Shown in pieces: positions 27,793 to 37,118 of a DNA stretch of 64,000 nt. Position 1 is the first letter of the stretch. Every line of letters starts with the position of its first letter. The position numbers and the translations under genes were made by a program. Source of the DNA: Pirellulaceae bacterium (GTDB lineage Bacteria > Planctomycetota > Planctomycetia > Pirellulales > Pirellulaceae); the NCBI GenBank assembly GCA_026004795.1, contig BPJV01000013.1:1-64000 (forward strand), written 5' to 3'. The notes under the pieces are model-generated. The model was not told where the DNA came from, did no database searches, and saw only the letters and a list, made by a program, of their open reading frames with translations.

Positions 27793-30537
27793 TCAGCCGA
27801 CATTTTGCAAACCAGCTGCGATTCCTTGGATAGACTGCAGAATTGCATCCCGCATCCACTCGCGTGCTTGCGGGTCGGATTCCCGACGCAGGCGCCGTAA
27901 CAGTTCGACCTGAATGAAATTCATCGGATCGACGTACGGATTGCGCCGTTGGATACTATGTTGCAACCACGGTTCGGTATCGAGAATCCGCTCACACTCG
28001 GTCACCTCCAGCACCCGACGACACGTCAGCTGGTACTCGGCCTCGATGTCGGCGAATATCTCACTCTCCCCATCTTGGTCGCACAATTGCGAGTAGAGTC
28101 GCGCGATGTTCATGTCGGCACGTCCCAAGCCGACGTGGACGTTGTTCATTAAGGTATTGAAAAACCGCCAATGTCGATAAAGCTGGCGCAGCGCCTCGGC
28201 TCCATGCTGCGAGATCCACGTATCGAGGGCGGTTCCCACGCCATACCAACTGGGGATACCAGCGCGTGACTGCGTCCACGCAAATACCCAAGGAATCGCC
28301 CTCAGATCGGCAATGCTCTCGGTCTTTTTGCGTCGCGCCGGACGGGAACCGAGGTTCAGTTCGTCGATCTGGTCAATGGGAGTGGTCGTCTGGAAGTAAC
28401 TCACAAAGCCAGGCCGTTCCACCAACGAGCGATACTTGGCCATGGCTAGCCGGGAAAGCTCGTCCATGATCTGCCGGTTCTCTGGTTCCCTCCCCGGGTC
28501 TTCTCGATCGGGCAGCGATTGAAAGATCGCGTTCAGCAATTGCTGCAGGTGGCGAAAGGCGATCTCGTAGTGGGTGTACCTCGACGATACGACCTCTCCC
28601 TGTTCGGTAAACCTGACGCGTCCTTGCACCGACTCTGGCGGAGCGGCCAGGATGGAGCGATTGGCTGGGCCTCCTCCGCGGCCAATCGAGCCGCCCCGGC
28701 CGTGAAACAACATCAATTCCACTCCGGAGGCGGTACAAACCGCTGCCAACTCACGTTGGGCTTGGTAGAGCATCCAGGTCGCAGTCAGATAGCCGCCGTC
28801 CTTGTTGCTGTCGCTATAACCGATCATGACTTGTTGCTGGTTATCCCGCTGTCGGAGATGTTCCCGATACACCGGATTTCCGAATAGCTGTTGCATGATC
28901 TCTGCGGACCGCCGTAGATCATCGATCGTCTCGAACAACGGCACGATATTGACTCTGCCCACTAGATCAAATTGATGCAAGAAGAACAGAATCTCCAGCA
29001 TGTCGGACAACCCGTGCGTCATGCTGATGATGTAGGTTTGGATACACTTCGGGCCGAGCCGTTCATGCGCTGTGCGAATCAACGGAAACAGATCCGCCAC
29101 CTGCCGATTGTCGCCGCGTAACCGCGGTGCCGGAACGATGGCAGGTTGTCGGATCAGACGGCCTAGCAATTCGATGCGTTCGTTTTCCTCCAAACGGCTA
29201 TAGTCTTCACACTCCCCTGTCTGTTTCAGCCAGGCGGTGACAGCCGCTTCATGCCGTTGGGAATGCTGGCGGATATCCAACGTCGCCAGATGGAACCCAA
29301 ATACTTGGACCCGACGCATCAGGTTACGTAACGGTCCGTGGGTGAGAATCTCACCGCGATTCTCCAATAAACTCTGTTCGATCTTGCGCAGGTCGTCCAA
29401 GAACTGATCAGGGGTCTCGTAGGCCAAGCTCGTCGCCTGGCGATGGCGACGTCGATTCCATGGTTGCGAGTGCCATTGCAGTGTGGCTCGAAGACGTGCC
29501 GACATGATCAACAGTTTTTGGCGATAAGGTTCTTGATCGAATCGGTCCAGCACGGCGCGTCCTTCCCGCGAGACGCTGCTCAACTCCTGTTCGAGCTCAT
29601 GTAGGAAAGCGGGTGAGAAGGAGGCACGGCTTTTGGACGGACTGAGCATCTCGTACAGATGGTGCACGTCATGCAGATACCGATTCAAGACCGAGCCGAC
29701 CTGGGCGCGCAGCGCATCCTCGGTGACTTCCGTGGTCACGAACGGGTTGCCATCGCGATCTCCCCCAATCCAAGACCCGAACGTCAACAGGTTCGGTACC
29801 GCAATAGTGGAATCCGGAAAACTCGCAGCCAAAGATGCCTCCAGTTGCGCGTAGACCTCTGGCACCACGTCGTACAGCGTGTTTTCGAAGAAGTACAGCG
29901 CCGTATTGCGAACCTCGTCCATGACCGTAGGTTTGCGTTTTCTCCGCGTATCACTCTGCCACAAAAGAGTGATTCCCGCGCGAATTCGGTCCACCAACCG
30001 CGGGTGCTCGTAAATACGAGTATCTCGACTGCGGAACTTCCACAATGCCTCGGACAAGGCGTGTAGAATGCGACGAATCGTATGCCGCTTGGCCTCGGTA
30101 GGATGCGCGGTAAACACGGGTTCCACCCGCACATGTTGCAGCCAATCGCGCATTTGCGTGGCGGTCACGCCGTGGCTAACCAACAACTGCAGCGCCTCAT
30201 CGATCGACTCGTCCATGGGCCGATGATCGCGCACCGCCTGTTCGCGCCGATCTCGCAAGATGTCGATCCGCTGATGCTCCTCCGCCAGGTTCACCAGCGA
30301 GAAATAGGTGGCAAAGGCCGTGATGATATCGGAAGTCATCCGCGGATGGTCGGCAATCGCCTTGACCTGCTGCAGGATACGTTCTGCCGCCGACTCGTCC
30401 CCCTCTCGCCAATTCTTGGCCTCCAGGCGAATGGATTCTTCGATATCGAAGACTTCCCGCCCTGCCTGTTCCTGGATGGTCTCCCCCAAGCGATGGCCAA
30501 GAAACTTGATATTCTCAGATAAAGGGTTCTTGCTCAT
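27793..30537 (-). CDS. ppc: Phosphoenolpyruvate carboxylase
   Basis: A 914-residue enzyme converting PEP and bicarbonate to oxaloacetate, an anaplerotic step feeding the TCA cycle. Key motifs are intact: VFTAHPTEAKR with the catalytic histidine at residue 145, GSWIGGDRDGNPFVT, LDIRQHS, GYSDSNKDGGYLTATW near residue 575, LFHGRGGSIGRGGGP near 610 and FTEQGEVVSSRY. The C-terminus runs to GIAAGLQNVG, close to the usual family ending. Length is normal for bacterial enzymes. The ATG at 30537 begins directly with conserved sequence. Confidence 0.97.
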   Translation of the reverse strand: MSKNPLSENIKFLGHRLGETIQEQAGREVFDIEESIRLEAKNWREGDESAAERILQQVKAIADHPRMTSDIITAFATYFSLVNLAEEHQRIDILRDRREQAVRDHRPMDESIDEALQLLVSHGVTATQMRDWLQHVRVEPVFTAHPTEAKRHTIRRILHALSEALWKFRSRDTRIYEHPRLVDRIRAGITLLWQSDTRRKRKPTVMDEVRNTALYFFENTLYDVVPEVYAQLEASLAASFPDSTIAVPNLLTFGSWIGGDRDGNPFVTTEVTEDALRAQVGSVLNRYLHDVHHLYEMLSPSKSRASFSPAFLHELEQELSSVSREGRAVLDRFDQEPYRQKLLIMSARLRATLQWHSQPWNRRRHRQATSLAYETPDQFLDDLRKIEQSLLENRGEILTHGPLRNLMRRVQVFGFHLATLDIRQHSQRHEAAVTAWLKQTGECEDYSRLEENERIELLGRLIRQPAIVPAPRLRGDNRQVADLFPLIRTAHERLGPKCIQTYIISMTHGLSDMLEILFFLHQFDLVGRVNIVPLFETIDDLRRSAEIMQQLFGNPVYREHLRQRDNQQQVMIGYSDSNKDGGYLTATWMLYQAQRELAAVCTASGVELMLFHGRGGSIGRGGGPANRSILAAPPESVQGRVRFTEQGEVVSSRYTHYEIAFRHLQQLLNAIFQSLPDREDPGREPENRQIMDELSRLAMAKYRSLVERPGFVSYFQTTTPIDQIDELNLGSRPARRKKTESIADLRAIPWVFAWTQSRAGIPSWYGVGTALDTWISQHGAEALRQLYRHWRFFNTLMNNVHVGLGRADMNIARLYSQLCDQDGESEIFADIEAEYQLTCRRVLEVTECERILDTEPWLQHSIQRRNPYVDPMNFIQVELLRRLRRESDPQAREWMRDAILQSIQGIAAGLQNVG

Positions 30538-30879
30538 GGTCCGTCGGTAATCCCTGCGTGGCTACTCGTCTGTTCCAGAGTCAACGTGGCTCGCGTCACC
30601 ATCCTTTGGCGACGGGCCGTTTCCACGCAGGATTGTCGATCGTGGCCCGCCATCTCGTCAACCGCTGCCAAGCTCACCGGACCTCGGTTTCCATCGCTGC
30701 CACCAGGAAAAGGGAGCACAGCGCCTGAATTGAAAGTCGGTTCGCAATGAACCCGTGCCCAGGGAATCGATGTTCCTCGGCCAGGTAGGTTGCCCCAGAA
30801 TGCGGCCGCCCGCCCACATCCATGGAGCATTCCCCGCAGGCGTTGATGCTCCTCGGCTGGTAGGCCTTACGCCGACGAC
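30538..30879. other. Intergenic region upstream of ppc
   Basis: About 340 bases between the end of the DUF1559-like gene and the start of ppc, both on the minus strand. No gene or clear promoter is recognised. Confidence 0.4.
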
Positions 30880-31644
30880 TCAATCTTGACCGTCTTTCGT
30901 TAATAGGGCGGAGAGCATCTGCCGATCGACTCCCACCGCGATGGCGTGCACCGCGCCGTCGGCGCTGACGCTGTTGACAATGCCTCGGTGAGGTGTCCCC
31001 GCCATGGCATCCAGAAAGGTATCCAAGTCCAAGTCGTCGATCGCCATCCACGGGACGGCATGCGCTGGCGCCACCTCGACCACCAGCAGCGTTCCCGAAG
31101 TGCCGTCGGTGATTTCTTGAATCGACACGCTTTTGCCTCCTCCGGGAAAGACTCCTTGGGGATCGACGATGACCTGGTAGGTGGTAAGGTTCGACGCGGG
31201 AATCGATGGGCAGTTGTAAATCGGGAGCACTGTCTCGCTGAGGGAGAGGTTCGCTGGATCGTTCCAGGGCTTCGAAAGGTCGATTTGATTGTAGAGCGCT
31301 TGCTGGCCCAAATAGGGGAGAATCAGCGTCCGCCAACTGTGCAGCTTATTGCCATTCTCGTCGACGGTATAGGCGGGCGGAAAGGTCCCATAAGCGCTGG
31401 CGTAGTTATGCAGGGCGAGACCGATTTGCTTGAGATTATTTTGACACATGGTGCGTCGCGCCGCCTCACGCGCTGCCTGGATCGCTGGCAACAGCAGCGC
31501 TACCAAGATGCCGCTGCAGACCAGCAACGCAAACGCACTCCCACCGAGCACCAAAACAACCAGCAACGTGCTATTACTCTTGCTGACAGGGGGCGGCGGC
31601 ACCTGCTCGTGCGGCGTTTCACCGAATGGATTCTCGTTTTGCAT
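30880..31644 (-). CDS. Short DUF1559-related membrane-anchored protein
   Basis: A 254-residue protein. A short proline-rich cytoplasmic start ([19 protein letters not shown]) leads to a transmembrane segment ([20 protein letters not shown]) and then [20 protein letters not shown] and [20 protein letters not shown], the DUF1559 core. The GFTLVE prepilin cleavage site is absent, so it is likely an uncleaved anchored variant. The C-terminal H-x9-DG motif is degenerate ([12 protein letters not shown]). The body is shorter than in typical members. It lies downstream of the sigma, anti-sigma and PDZ genes on the same strand, with a 124-base gap from the PDZ gene. Confidence 0.85.
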   Translation of the reverse strand: MQNENPFGETPHEQVPPPPVSKSNSTLLVVLVLGGSAFALLVCSGILVALLLPAIQAAREAARRTMCQNNLKQIGLALHNYASAYGTFPPAYTVDENGNKLHSWRTLILPYLGQQALYNQIDLSKPWNDPANLSLSETVLPIYNCPSIPASNLTTYQVIVDPQGVFPGGGKSVSIQEITDGTSGTLLVVEVAPAHAVPWMAIDDLDLDTFLDAMAGTPHRGIVNSVSADGAVHAIAVGVDRQMLSALLTKDGQD

Positions 31645-31768
31645 TGCAATGCTCCGGGCGTTCAACGAAAAAACAGAAGCGGGGCGACTGGTCGGCCCAG
31701 GAGCCATTGTACTGACCTGCCTTCGACGACGAAATGGTTCGCTGCAGAAAACAGGCTTAGCGCACGAA

Positions 31769-32851
31769 TTACCGGCGTCCACGCAATTGCTCGAGCTGAC
31801 CGCGTAGCTGTTCCAAGCGGCGCTCGAGCCTGGCGATTTCGGCTTCCAGCTCGACTGCCGAACGCGGCGGATCTGCTTCCCCCTGTTCAGCGGCGGAAAC
31901 CTCCGTGCCAGCGGATGAATCACCGCTGTGCGTGTCGTGCTGCCGCAGTTCTTGCAGCCGCTCCAGCGCTCGCTGCCGCAGTCGCTCCTCGAGATGGGAC
32001 CAAGCTTCCCGCTGCTGACCAAGCCCGCCCGATGGCTCGGCTTGGGCCCCGCCTGTATCGGATTCTTCAGCCCGTGCAACCGGAGCAGGGCTCAATACCG
32101 CCGGCGGCCCTACTTCGAAGAATTCGATCATCGGGAAATCGGTTGATGACGGAAATCCTGCCGCCGTCTGATGCAACATGTCGATGAGGCGCGCCAGTTG
32201 ATCCGGTGGGACGTGAGGGCGAAGCTGCTCGATAAAACGCTTGTACGGAGGTGGAAGCGCGTGCCCGGTGTGTTCCACCACCGGTCGCGTGGACGGTAGG
32301 ATCGCCAGTTGCAATACCTGGTCACGGCGGCGGACGATAGTGCTAACGGCTCGGTGTGTATCAGCATCATCGGAGCGGAGTACGGCGACCAGGTCCTGAG
32401 GCTGTTTCAAAGGCACGCCGTCGGCCTCCAGCAACACGTCGCCCGGGCGCAAACCTGCTTTGTCTGCTGGACTACCAGGCGATACGGCGACGACAAACAC
32501 CCCGTCGGACCCTCCCAGGAATGTCGCCAATTCAGGGTGCAAAGATTTGATATAGACGCCCAGCCACTTTGACGGCGCGGGAGGCGAAGGTGATTTGGTG
32601 GGAGAACCTTCTCGGGGACCGCCCACCTCCTGGCCAGCCGCAGCCGGTGCGTGTTGCGACTTGCCCTGCTCGGTCTCGGCAGAGGGGGGCGTGGAGCGGC
32701 TGTTGGATACCTGAGGCCGGCGGGAGTGATCCGGAGCCGCATCCGGGGGACCTGCCAGTGCCGGCCAACACGTCAGTATCGCACTGAGCACGGGCACTGT
32801 GATGCCAGGGATTTCTCCCCGCCTTCGGCGTGGAACAAAGCTTGCCCACAT
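31769..32851 (-). CDS. Exported PDZ domain protein
   Basis: A 360-residue protein. A hydrophobic stretch ending ALAGPPDA near residue 33 looks like a signal peptide. A low-complexity Pro/Ser/Gln region precedes a PDZ domain at about residues 93-165 with [20 protein letters not shown] and [15 protein letters not shown]. The C-terminus is a coiled coil ([20 protein letters not shown]). There is no protease domain. AAAGGA ten bases upstream of the ATG at 32851 supports the start. It follows the anti-sigma gene by 26 bases, so it is part of that operon and may sense or bind exposed protein termini; that role is inference. Confidence 0.82.
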   Translation of the reverse strand: MWASFVPRRRRGEIPGITVPVLSAILTCWPALAGPPDAAPDHSRRPQVSNSRSTPPSAETEQGKSQHAPAAAGQEVGGPREGSPTKSPSPPAPSKWLGVYIKSLHPELATFLGGSDGVFVVAVSPGSPADKAGLRPGDVLLEADGVPLKQPQDLVAVLRSDDADTHRAVSTIVRRRDQVLQLAILPSTRPVVEHTGHALPPPYKRFIEQLRPHVPPDQLARLIDMLHQTAAGFPSSTDFPMIEFFEVGPPAVLSPAPVARAEESDTGGAQAEPSGGLGQQREAWSHLEERLRQRALERLQELRQHDTHSGDSSAGTEVSAAEQGEADPPRSAVELEAEIARLERRLEQLRGQLEQLRGRR

Positions 32852-32877
32852 GGCACTCGGTCCTTTCACCAGCGTGG

Positions 32878-33678
32878 TTAATACGAGAAAATGTTCGGTT
32901 CGATCCGCAGACGCTGCACGGGGACCAATGCTTTGTCGCCCTCCTCCAACTCCATCAACATCAATGACTGCTCGCACTCCATGCCGATCAATCCCTGCTC
33001 TTCCAACGCACGGAGAATCTGTGGAGGGGCTGACGGCAGGGGAACGATTTGATCGCTGCTGGCATACCGCTGCAGGGGGGCTTCCAGAGGGGCATCGAGA
33101 TTGTCGCTTGACGCCTCCGATGAATGGCCGGCGATGGTTGCCGCGGGGGCGCGACGAGGCGAACGGCGCTCACCCCCGCGTACTGCTTCACTCGTCAGCT
33201 GAGCATCAGGCCTCGGTGATTCGCTCAGGTTGGCCACCAGCTCGCTGCGCGCGGGTGATGCCTTGGCGGAGCGCTCCGGTGCCAGCTGAGAAAACCATAC
33301 CGGAACCTTCCATCCGGCCGTTAGGCCAATCAATAGCGTGGCCGCCAACACGGTCCATCGTTCCACCGTCCGAAGGGGAACCGCAGAGACTGGCGAGACC
33401 GTCTGGGTATTCGCCGCGGGAGACACCGCGGGCTTGGTCTCCGGAACGTCTTCTGTGATGGTTGGCTTCGTGGCGTCCTGCTGGAGCGCCGCGATCGCTT
33501 GCAACTCCTGCGCGAGTGCTTGCTCTTCGAGAAATGCCAACGCGCAATCGCGCCAAAACTCAGGGTGCGCCTCCAACCACTCGAGCATCTGCCGATAGGA
33601 GGCATCCCGCAATTCCCCGAGCACCAAGGCATCGATCGCTGCCTGGGGATTCTCATGCGGATCGATCAGTGGATTCAT
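32878..33678 (-). CDS. Putative membrane anti-sigma factor
   Basis: A 266-residue protein with an N-terminal cytoplasmic helical region (ELRDASYRQMLEWLEAHPEF), one transmembrane segment (WTVLAATLLIGLTAGW) near residue 115 and an extracytoplasmic tail. That is the layout of anti-sigma factors, although no zinc-binding ZAS motif (HxxxCxxC) is visible. The gene overlaps the upstream ECF sigma gene by 26 bases. The ATG at 33678 has AAGAAGG nine bases upstream, better than the ATG at 33687, which abuts the same site. Function is inferred from position and topology. Confidence 0.75.
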   Translation of the reverse strand: MNPLIDPHENPQAAIDALVLGELRDASYRQMLEWLEAHPEFWRDCALAFLEEQALAQELQAIAALQQDATKPTITEDVPETKPAVSPAANTQTVSPVSAVPLRTVERWTVLAATLLIGLTAGWKVPVWFSQLAPERSAKASPARSELVANLSESPRPDAQLTSEAVRGGERRSPRRAPAATIAGHSSEASSDNLDAPLEAPLQRYASSDQIVPLPSAPPQILRALEEQGLIGMECEQSLMLMELEEGDKALVPVQRLRIEPNIFSY

Positions 33679-34213
33679 CACTCTCATCCTTCTTGGTCAA
33701 AACCTCACGCAGGGCGCGACGCGCCCGATGAAGACGACTTTGCACGGCGCTGGGAGTCATCCCCAGTCGCTCAGCGATCTGGCCATAGGACAGCCCTTCC
33801 GCATACTTCAACATCAATGATTGCTGATCTCGGGGGTCCAATTGCTCCAGTGCATTGCGGACTTTCTCCTGGCGTTCGGCAGCAAGGAGGAATCGAAGCG
33901 GATCATTCTCCGCGCCGAACTCCTGGCTCTCTGCCCAGGCTGCCGCGCGCTGCGCCAGTTTCCGCCGCCTCCCGGCTTTGCGTCGCAACTGCATCATCTG
34001 CCGCATGGCCACCTGATAGAGCCACGCGCCCACGTCCCGTACCGGCTCAGGCCGCTGGGCCTGCTGCGCGGCTGCCACGGCGACCTCTTGCATCACCTCG
34101 TCCACTTCCTCCCGATTGCCCAACCGCGCCAGTAGTCGAGCACGTAACCGCGGTTCATGCTCTTCTAGCGCTTCCAAGGGCGAGGGTGGTTGGGAAGTGG
34201 AACGGGGCGTCAT
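33653..34213 (-). CDS. ECF RNA polymerase sigma factor
   Basis: A 186-residue sigma-70 family protein. Region 2 is at about residues 25-85 (ARLGNREEVDEVMQEVAVAA, VGAWLYQVAMRQMMQLRRKA) and region 4 at 120-175, with LDPRDQQSLMLKYAEGLSYG and the helix-turn-helix IAERLGMTPSAVQSRLHRAR. The start at 34213 (MTPRSTS) removes a non-conserved extension. The overlapping downstream gene is the likely anti-sigma factor. ECF factors often autoregulate their own operon; the promoter would lie in the 850-base gap upstream. Confidence 0.92.
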   Translation of the reverse strand: MTPRSTSQPPSPLEALEEHEPRLRARLLARLGNREEVDEVMQEVAVAAAQQAQRPEPVRDVGAWLYQVAMRQMMQLRRKAGRRRKLAQRAAAWAESQEFGAENDPLRFLLAAERQEKVRNALEQLDPRDQQSLMLKYAEGLSYGQIAERLGMTPSAVQSRLHRARRALREVLTKKDESDESTDRSA

Positions 34214-35062
34214 GCAAGGGCCTTTCCCTTCTTGGTAGGGATCCTCGACAACGGAACCGGAGAACCATTGTCTTGGTTCATGGCCATCTGTACCGTTGCC
34301 GTACGAGATGTCTTGTTGCAATTCAAGGTATGGTTCTCCGCCAGCTCGCCCAACATCGGAGACCTCGTACTCCTCTTCCGTTCAGTGTAGTCGGCAGCTG
34401 CCTGTCGTGACAAACGCCCCTCAGCGGGAAGTCTACGAGGGCGGGACCGATCCCTCACCGTGTCGGTCTACTGGGCGCGTCAGACTGGCTGGCCGAGGAC
34501 GCAAAGGCGGCCGACGCCATGCCATCGATCCACCGGCACAGGTGCCCTTGCAGTCCATCCGATGGCCTTGCCCACGCAACTCGCACCAAGAACGCTACGG
34601 CCAGGTGGCGTCGGGAACAATTGGGCAAACGGTAATCGCACAACATCACCTGCCGCCGAAGAGACGCCACACGCTATGGCTCCGCCGCCCCTCCTCTACG
34701 AGAGCCCCTTCCCACTGGCGAGCCACCTGATCCCCTGTGGTGCGCCGAGCCAGCCGGACCGCCTCTGCGGGATTACCAGCCACTCGTTTTTCCGTTTTTC
34801 GGAGCTGATGGTGCTTAGGCCGCCCGGCCAGCAACGCCTTCGCTCCCCGCGGCGCAGAAACCCTGTGGACCAATGGCTTTCGAAGACGAAAAAAAACGCT
34901 ACGATACGGCCAGCGGTTTAGGCTGAGATACCCAATCCGACCAATGTTCCGGGCGGCAGCCGTTCCAGCATCAGGAACCGTGGCATTGTCTGGGAGGGAT
35001 TGCCGGCAATCCGCCGATGGTATCCAACCGATTTCGATTCCTAGTAGCGAACAGGTTACGAC
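34214..35062. other. Long intergenic region between divergent genes
   Basis: About 850 bases between the ECF sigma operon and the mutarotase gene. It must contain both promoters. No gene with recognisable protein character, no RNA gene and no repeat array is seen. Confidence 0.45.
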
Positions 35063-36088
35063 ATGGGTATTGAGACGAGGCAGTTCGGTAAAACGCGCGA
35101 CGGCGAAACGGTGACGCTGTTCGAATTGAGCAGTTCAGCAGGGGTTCTCGTGCGTGTGATGGATTACGGAGCGATATTGGTGGCGGTGGAGACGCCGGAC
35201 CGAGAAGGCCATCGTGCCAATATCAACTTGGGGTACGACGAGCTGACGCCCTACTTGGGCAAGCATTCTTACTTGGGGGCCACCGTCGGGCGGTTCTGCA
35301 ATCGCATCGCCGGAGGAAAATTCACGTTGGATGGGCACGAGTACCGCTTGGTGACCAACAATGGGCCCAACCACCTGCACGGTGGCACGGTAGGGTTTGA
35401 CAAGTTAATGTGGTCGGCCGAGCCTGTCAGCGAGGAAGACCGCTGTGGCGTGCGGTTGAGCCTCGAAAGCCCCGACGGTCAAGAGGGCTATCCCGGCACG
35501 TTGAATCTGACCACCGAGTATTGGCTCAGCGACGACGGTCGGTTGACCACCATTTATCGCGCGACGACCGACAAGCCCACGGTGATCAACATCACCAACC
35601 ACGCTTATTGGAATCTCGCAGGCGTTGGCTCGGGTAATGTTTTCGACCACCAATTGCGGCTCGACTGCCATCGCTACCTGGAGGTCGACCCGACACTGAT
35701 CCCCACGGGACGCATTCTCGATGTCGCGGGCACACCGCTCGACTTTCTCGATTTCCATGCCATTGGAGAACGGATCGAGCAGTTGCCGCAAACCAAGGGC
35801 TACGACCATTGCTACGTGATCGATGGCCAACCGGGAACGCTGCGGCGTTGTGCAACGGCCTGGCATCCCCAAACAGGTCGAGCGATGGAAGTACGGACGA
35901 CTCAGCCCGGGGTGCAGCTGTACACAGGTCAAAATCTAGGGGGGGGCTACGAGCCCTACTCAGGATTCTGTTTGGAAACTCAACATTATCCCGATTCGCC
36001 CAATCACCCTGAGTTCCCGTCGACGCGGCTAGATCCAGGAACGCAGTTTGAAGAGGTGACTGAGCACCGGTTCTTCGTGTGGCAGTAG
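35063..36088 (+). CDS. galM: Aldose 1-epimerase (galactose mutarotase)
   Basis: A 341-residue cytoplasmic enzyme interconverting alpha and beta anomers of aldoses. The active-site elements are NHLHGG, the catalytic histidine in ITNHAYWNL near residue 178 and the catalytic base glutamate in FCLETQHYPDSPNHPEFP near residue 308. NRIAGGKFTLDG is also typical. Length matches the family. It converges with the sugar ABC importer genes with a 22-base gap, which suggests handling of the same imported sugars. Confidence 0.95.
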   Translation: MGIETRQFGKTRDGETVTLFELSSSAGVLVRVMDYGAILVAVETPDREGHRANINLGYDELTPYLGKHSYLGATVGRFCNRIAGGKFTLDGHEYRLVTNNGPNHLHGGTVGFDKLMWSAEPVSEEDRCGVRLSLESPDGQEGYPGTLNLTTEYWLSDDGRLTTIYRATTDKPTVINITNHAYWNLAGVGSGNVFDHQLRLDCHRYLEVDPTLIPTGRILDVAGTPLDFLDFHAIGERIEQLPQTKGYDHCYVIDGQPGTLRRCATAWHPQTGRAMEVRTTQPGVQLYTGQNLGGGYEPYSGFCLETQHYPDSPNHPEFPSTRLDPGTQFEEVTEHRFFVWQ

Positions 36089-36110
36089 TCATGGCCCTCA
36101 TGCCCCTGCC

Positions 36111-37112
36111 CTACGAATCCTCGCGCTTATCCTTTGCATCCGCTCGGGGGGCCTTGCGCGCAGCGGCGAGGCGGCGTACTACTTCGTCGACGATGGTACC
36201 ACCAAGAATGACGGCACCAATTACCGCATACTCGATGTTGGTGGGAATCCAATCGATGAGGGTGATCGAATTGCGAAGCACTTGCATGACCGCCGCACCA
36301 ATCACCACCCCTAGCACCGTGCCTTCGCCGCCGCGCAGACTGCACCCGCCGAGGACGGCTGCCGCGATGGCATACAGTTCATAGAAGCTACCGAAATCGA
36401 CCGGCTGTGCGCTGCCCACATCGAGCACGAACAGCAGGCCGCCCAGCCCACTGAGTGCCGCGCAGATGACGTAGGCTACGATGACCATGCGCTGGGTATT
36501 GATACCGCTGAATCGTGTCGCTTCTTCGTTGCGCCCCAATGCTAACAGGTAGCGACCGTAGACGGTATAGTTCAGAAAGAAGGCTGCCGCAACGGTGACC
36601 ACCGCCAGGATGAGGCATGGGTTGGGTATGCCGAATTCCGTTCCCGGCAACGGTATCTGACCTTGTGACAGATTGCGCAACATGGTGTAACCACCTCGAA
36701 AACCTTGCGTCTGATCGTTAACGATACCGCGTGTCAAACCGCGATAGATCAACAGACCGCAAAGGGTGACGACGAAAGGTTGCAGTCGCAATTTGGTGAT
36801 CAGCAGGCCATGGCTCAAGCCGATACCCAAAGACATGATGGCCACGATTGCCAAAGCTGTAGGGGGGGATAGCCCCTGCTCGACGAGCATCCATGGAAAC
36901 AAACAGCCGACCAGGCAAACCACCGAACCGATCGACAAGTCGATCCCCCCCGTGATGATCACGAAGGCGGCGCCGATGGAGATGATTCCGAACAAAGCAC
37001 TGCGCCGGATCAAGTTCTCGATGTTGAACTCGGTCAAGAACCGGTCGCTCAGCAGTGCCGTAGCGACGCAAACGAAAACCAATAAGCCGAGGATGCCGAG
37101 AATCTTCTTCAT
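36111..37112 (-). CDS. Sugar ABC transporter permease, RbsC type
   Basis: A 333-residue integral membrane permease of the BPD_transp_2 family. The pattern GIISIGAAFVIITGGIDLSIGS is diagnostic, with about eight to ten hydrophobic segments and the cytoplasmic FSGINTQRM loop. It takes up a monosaccharide together with the ATPase and binding protein encoded upstream. The start ATG is six bases after the end of the ATPase gene, so they are one transcript. A poly-charged tail (ADAKDKREDS) closes the protein. Confidence 0.94.
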   Translation of the reverse strand: MKKILGILGLLVFVCVATALLSDRFLTEFNIENLIRRSALFGIISIGAAFVIITGGIDLSIGSVVCLVGCLFPWMLVEQGLSPPTALAIVAIMSLGIGLSHGLLITKLRLQPFVVTLCGLLIYRGLTRGIVNDQTQGFRGGYTMLRNLSQGQIPLPGTEFGIPNPCLILAVVTVAAAFFLNYTVYGRYLLALGRNEEATRFSGINTQRMVIVAYVICAALSGLGGLLFVLDVGSAQPVDFGSFYELYAIAAAVLGGCSLRGGEGTVLGVVIGAAVMQVLRNSITLIDWIPTNIEYAVIGAVILGGTIVDEVVRRLAAARKAPRADAKDKREDS

Positions 37113-37118
37113 GGACGT

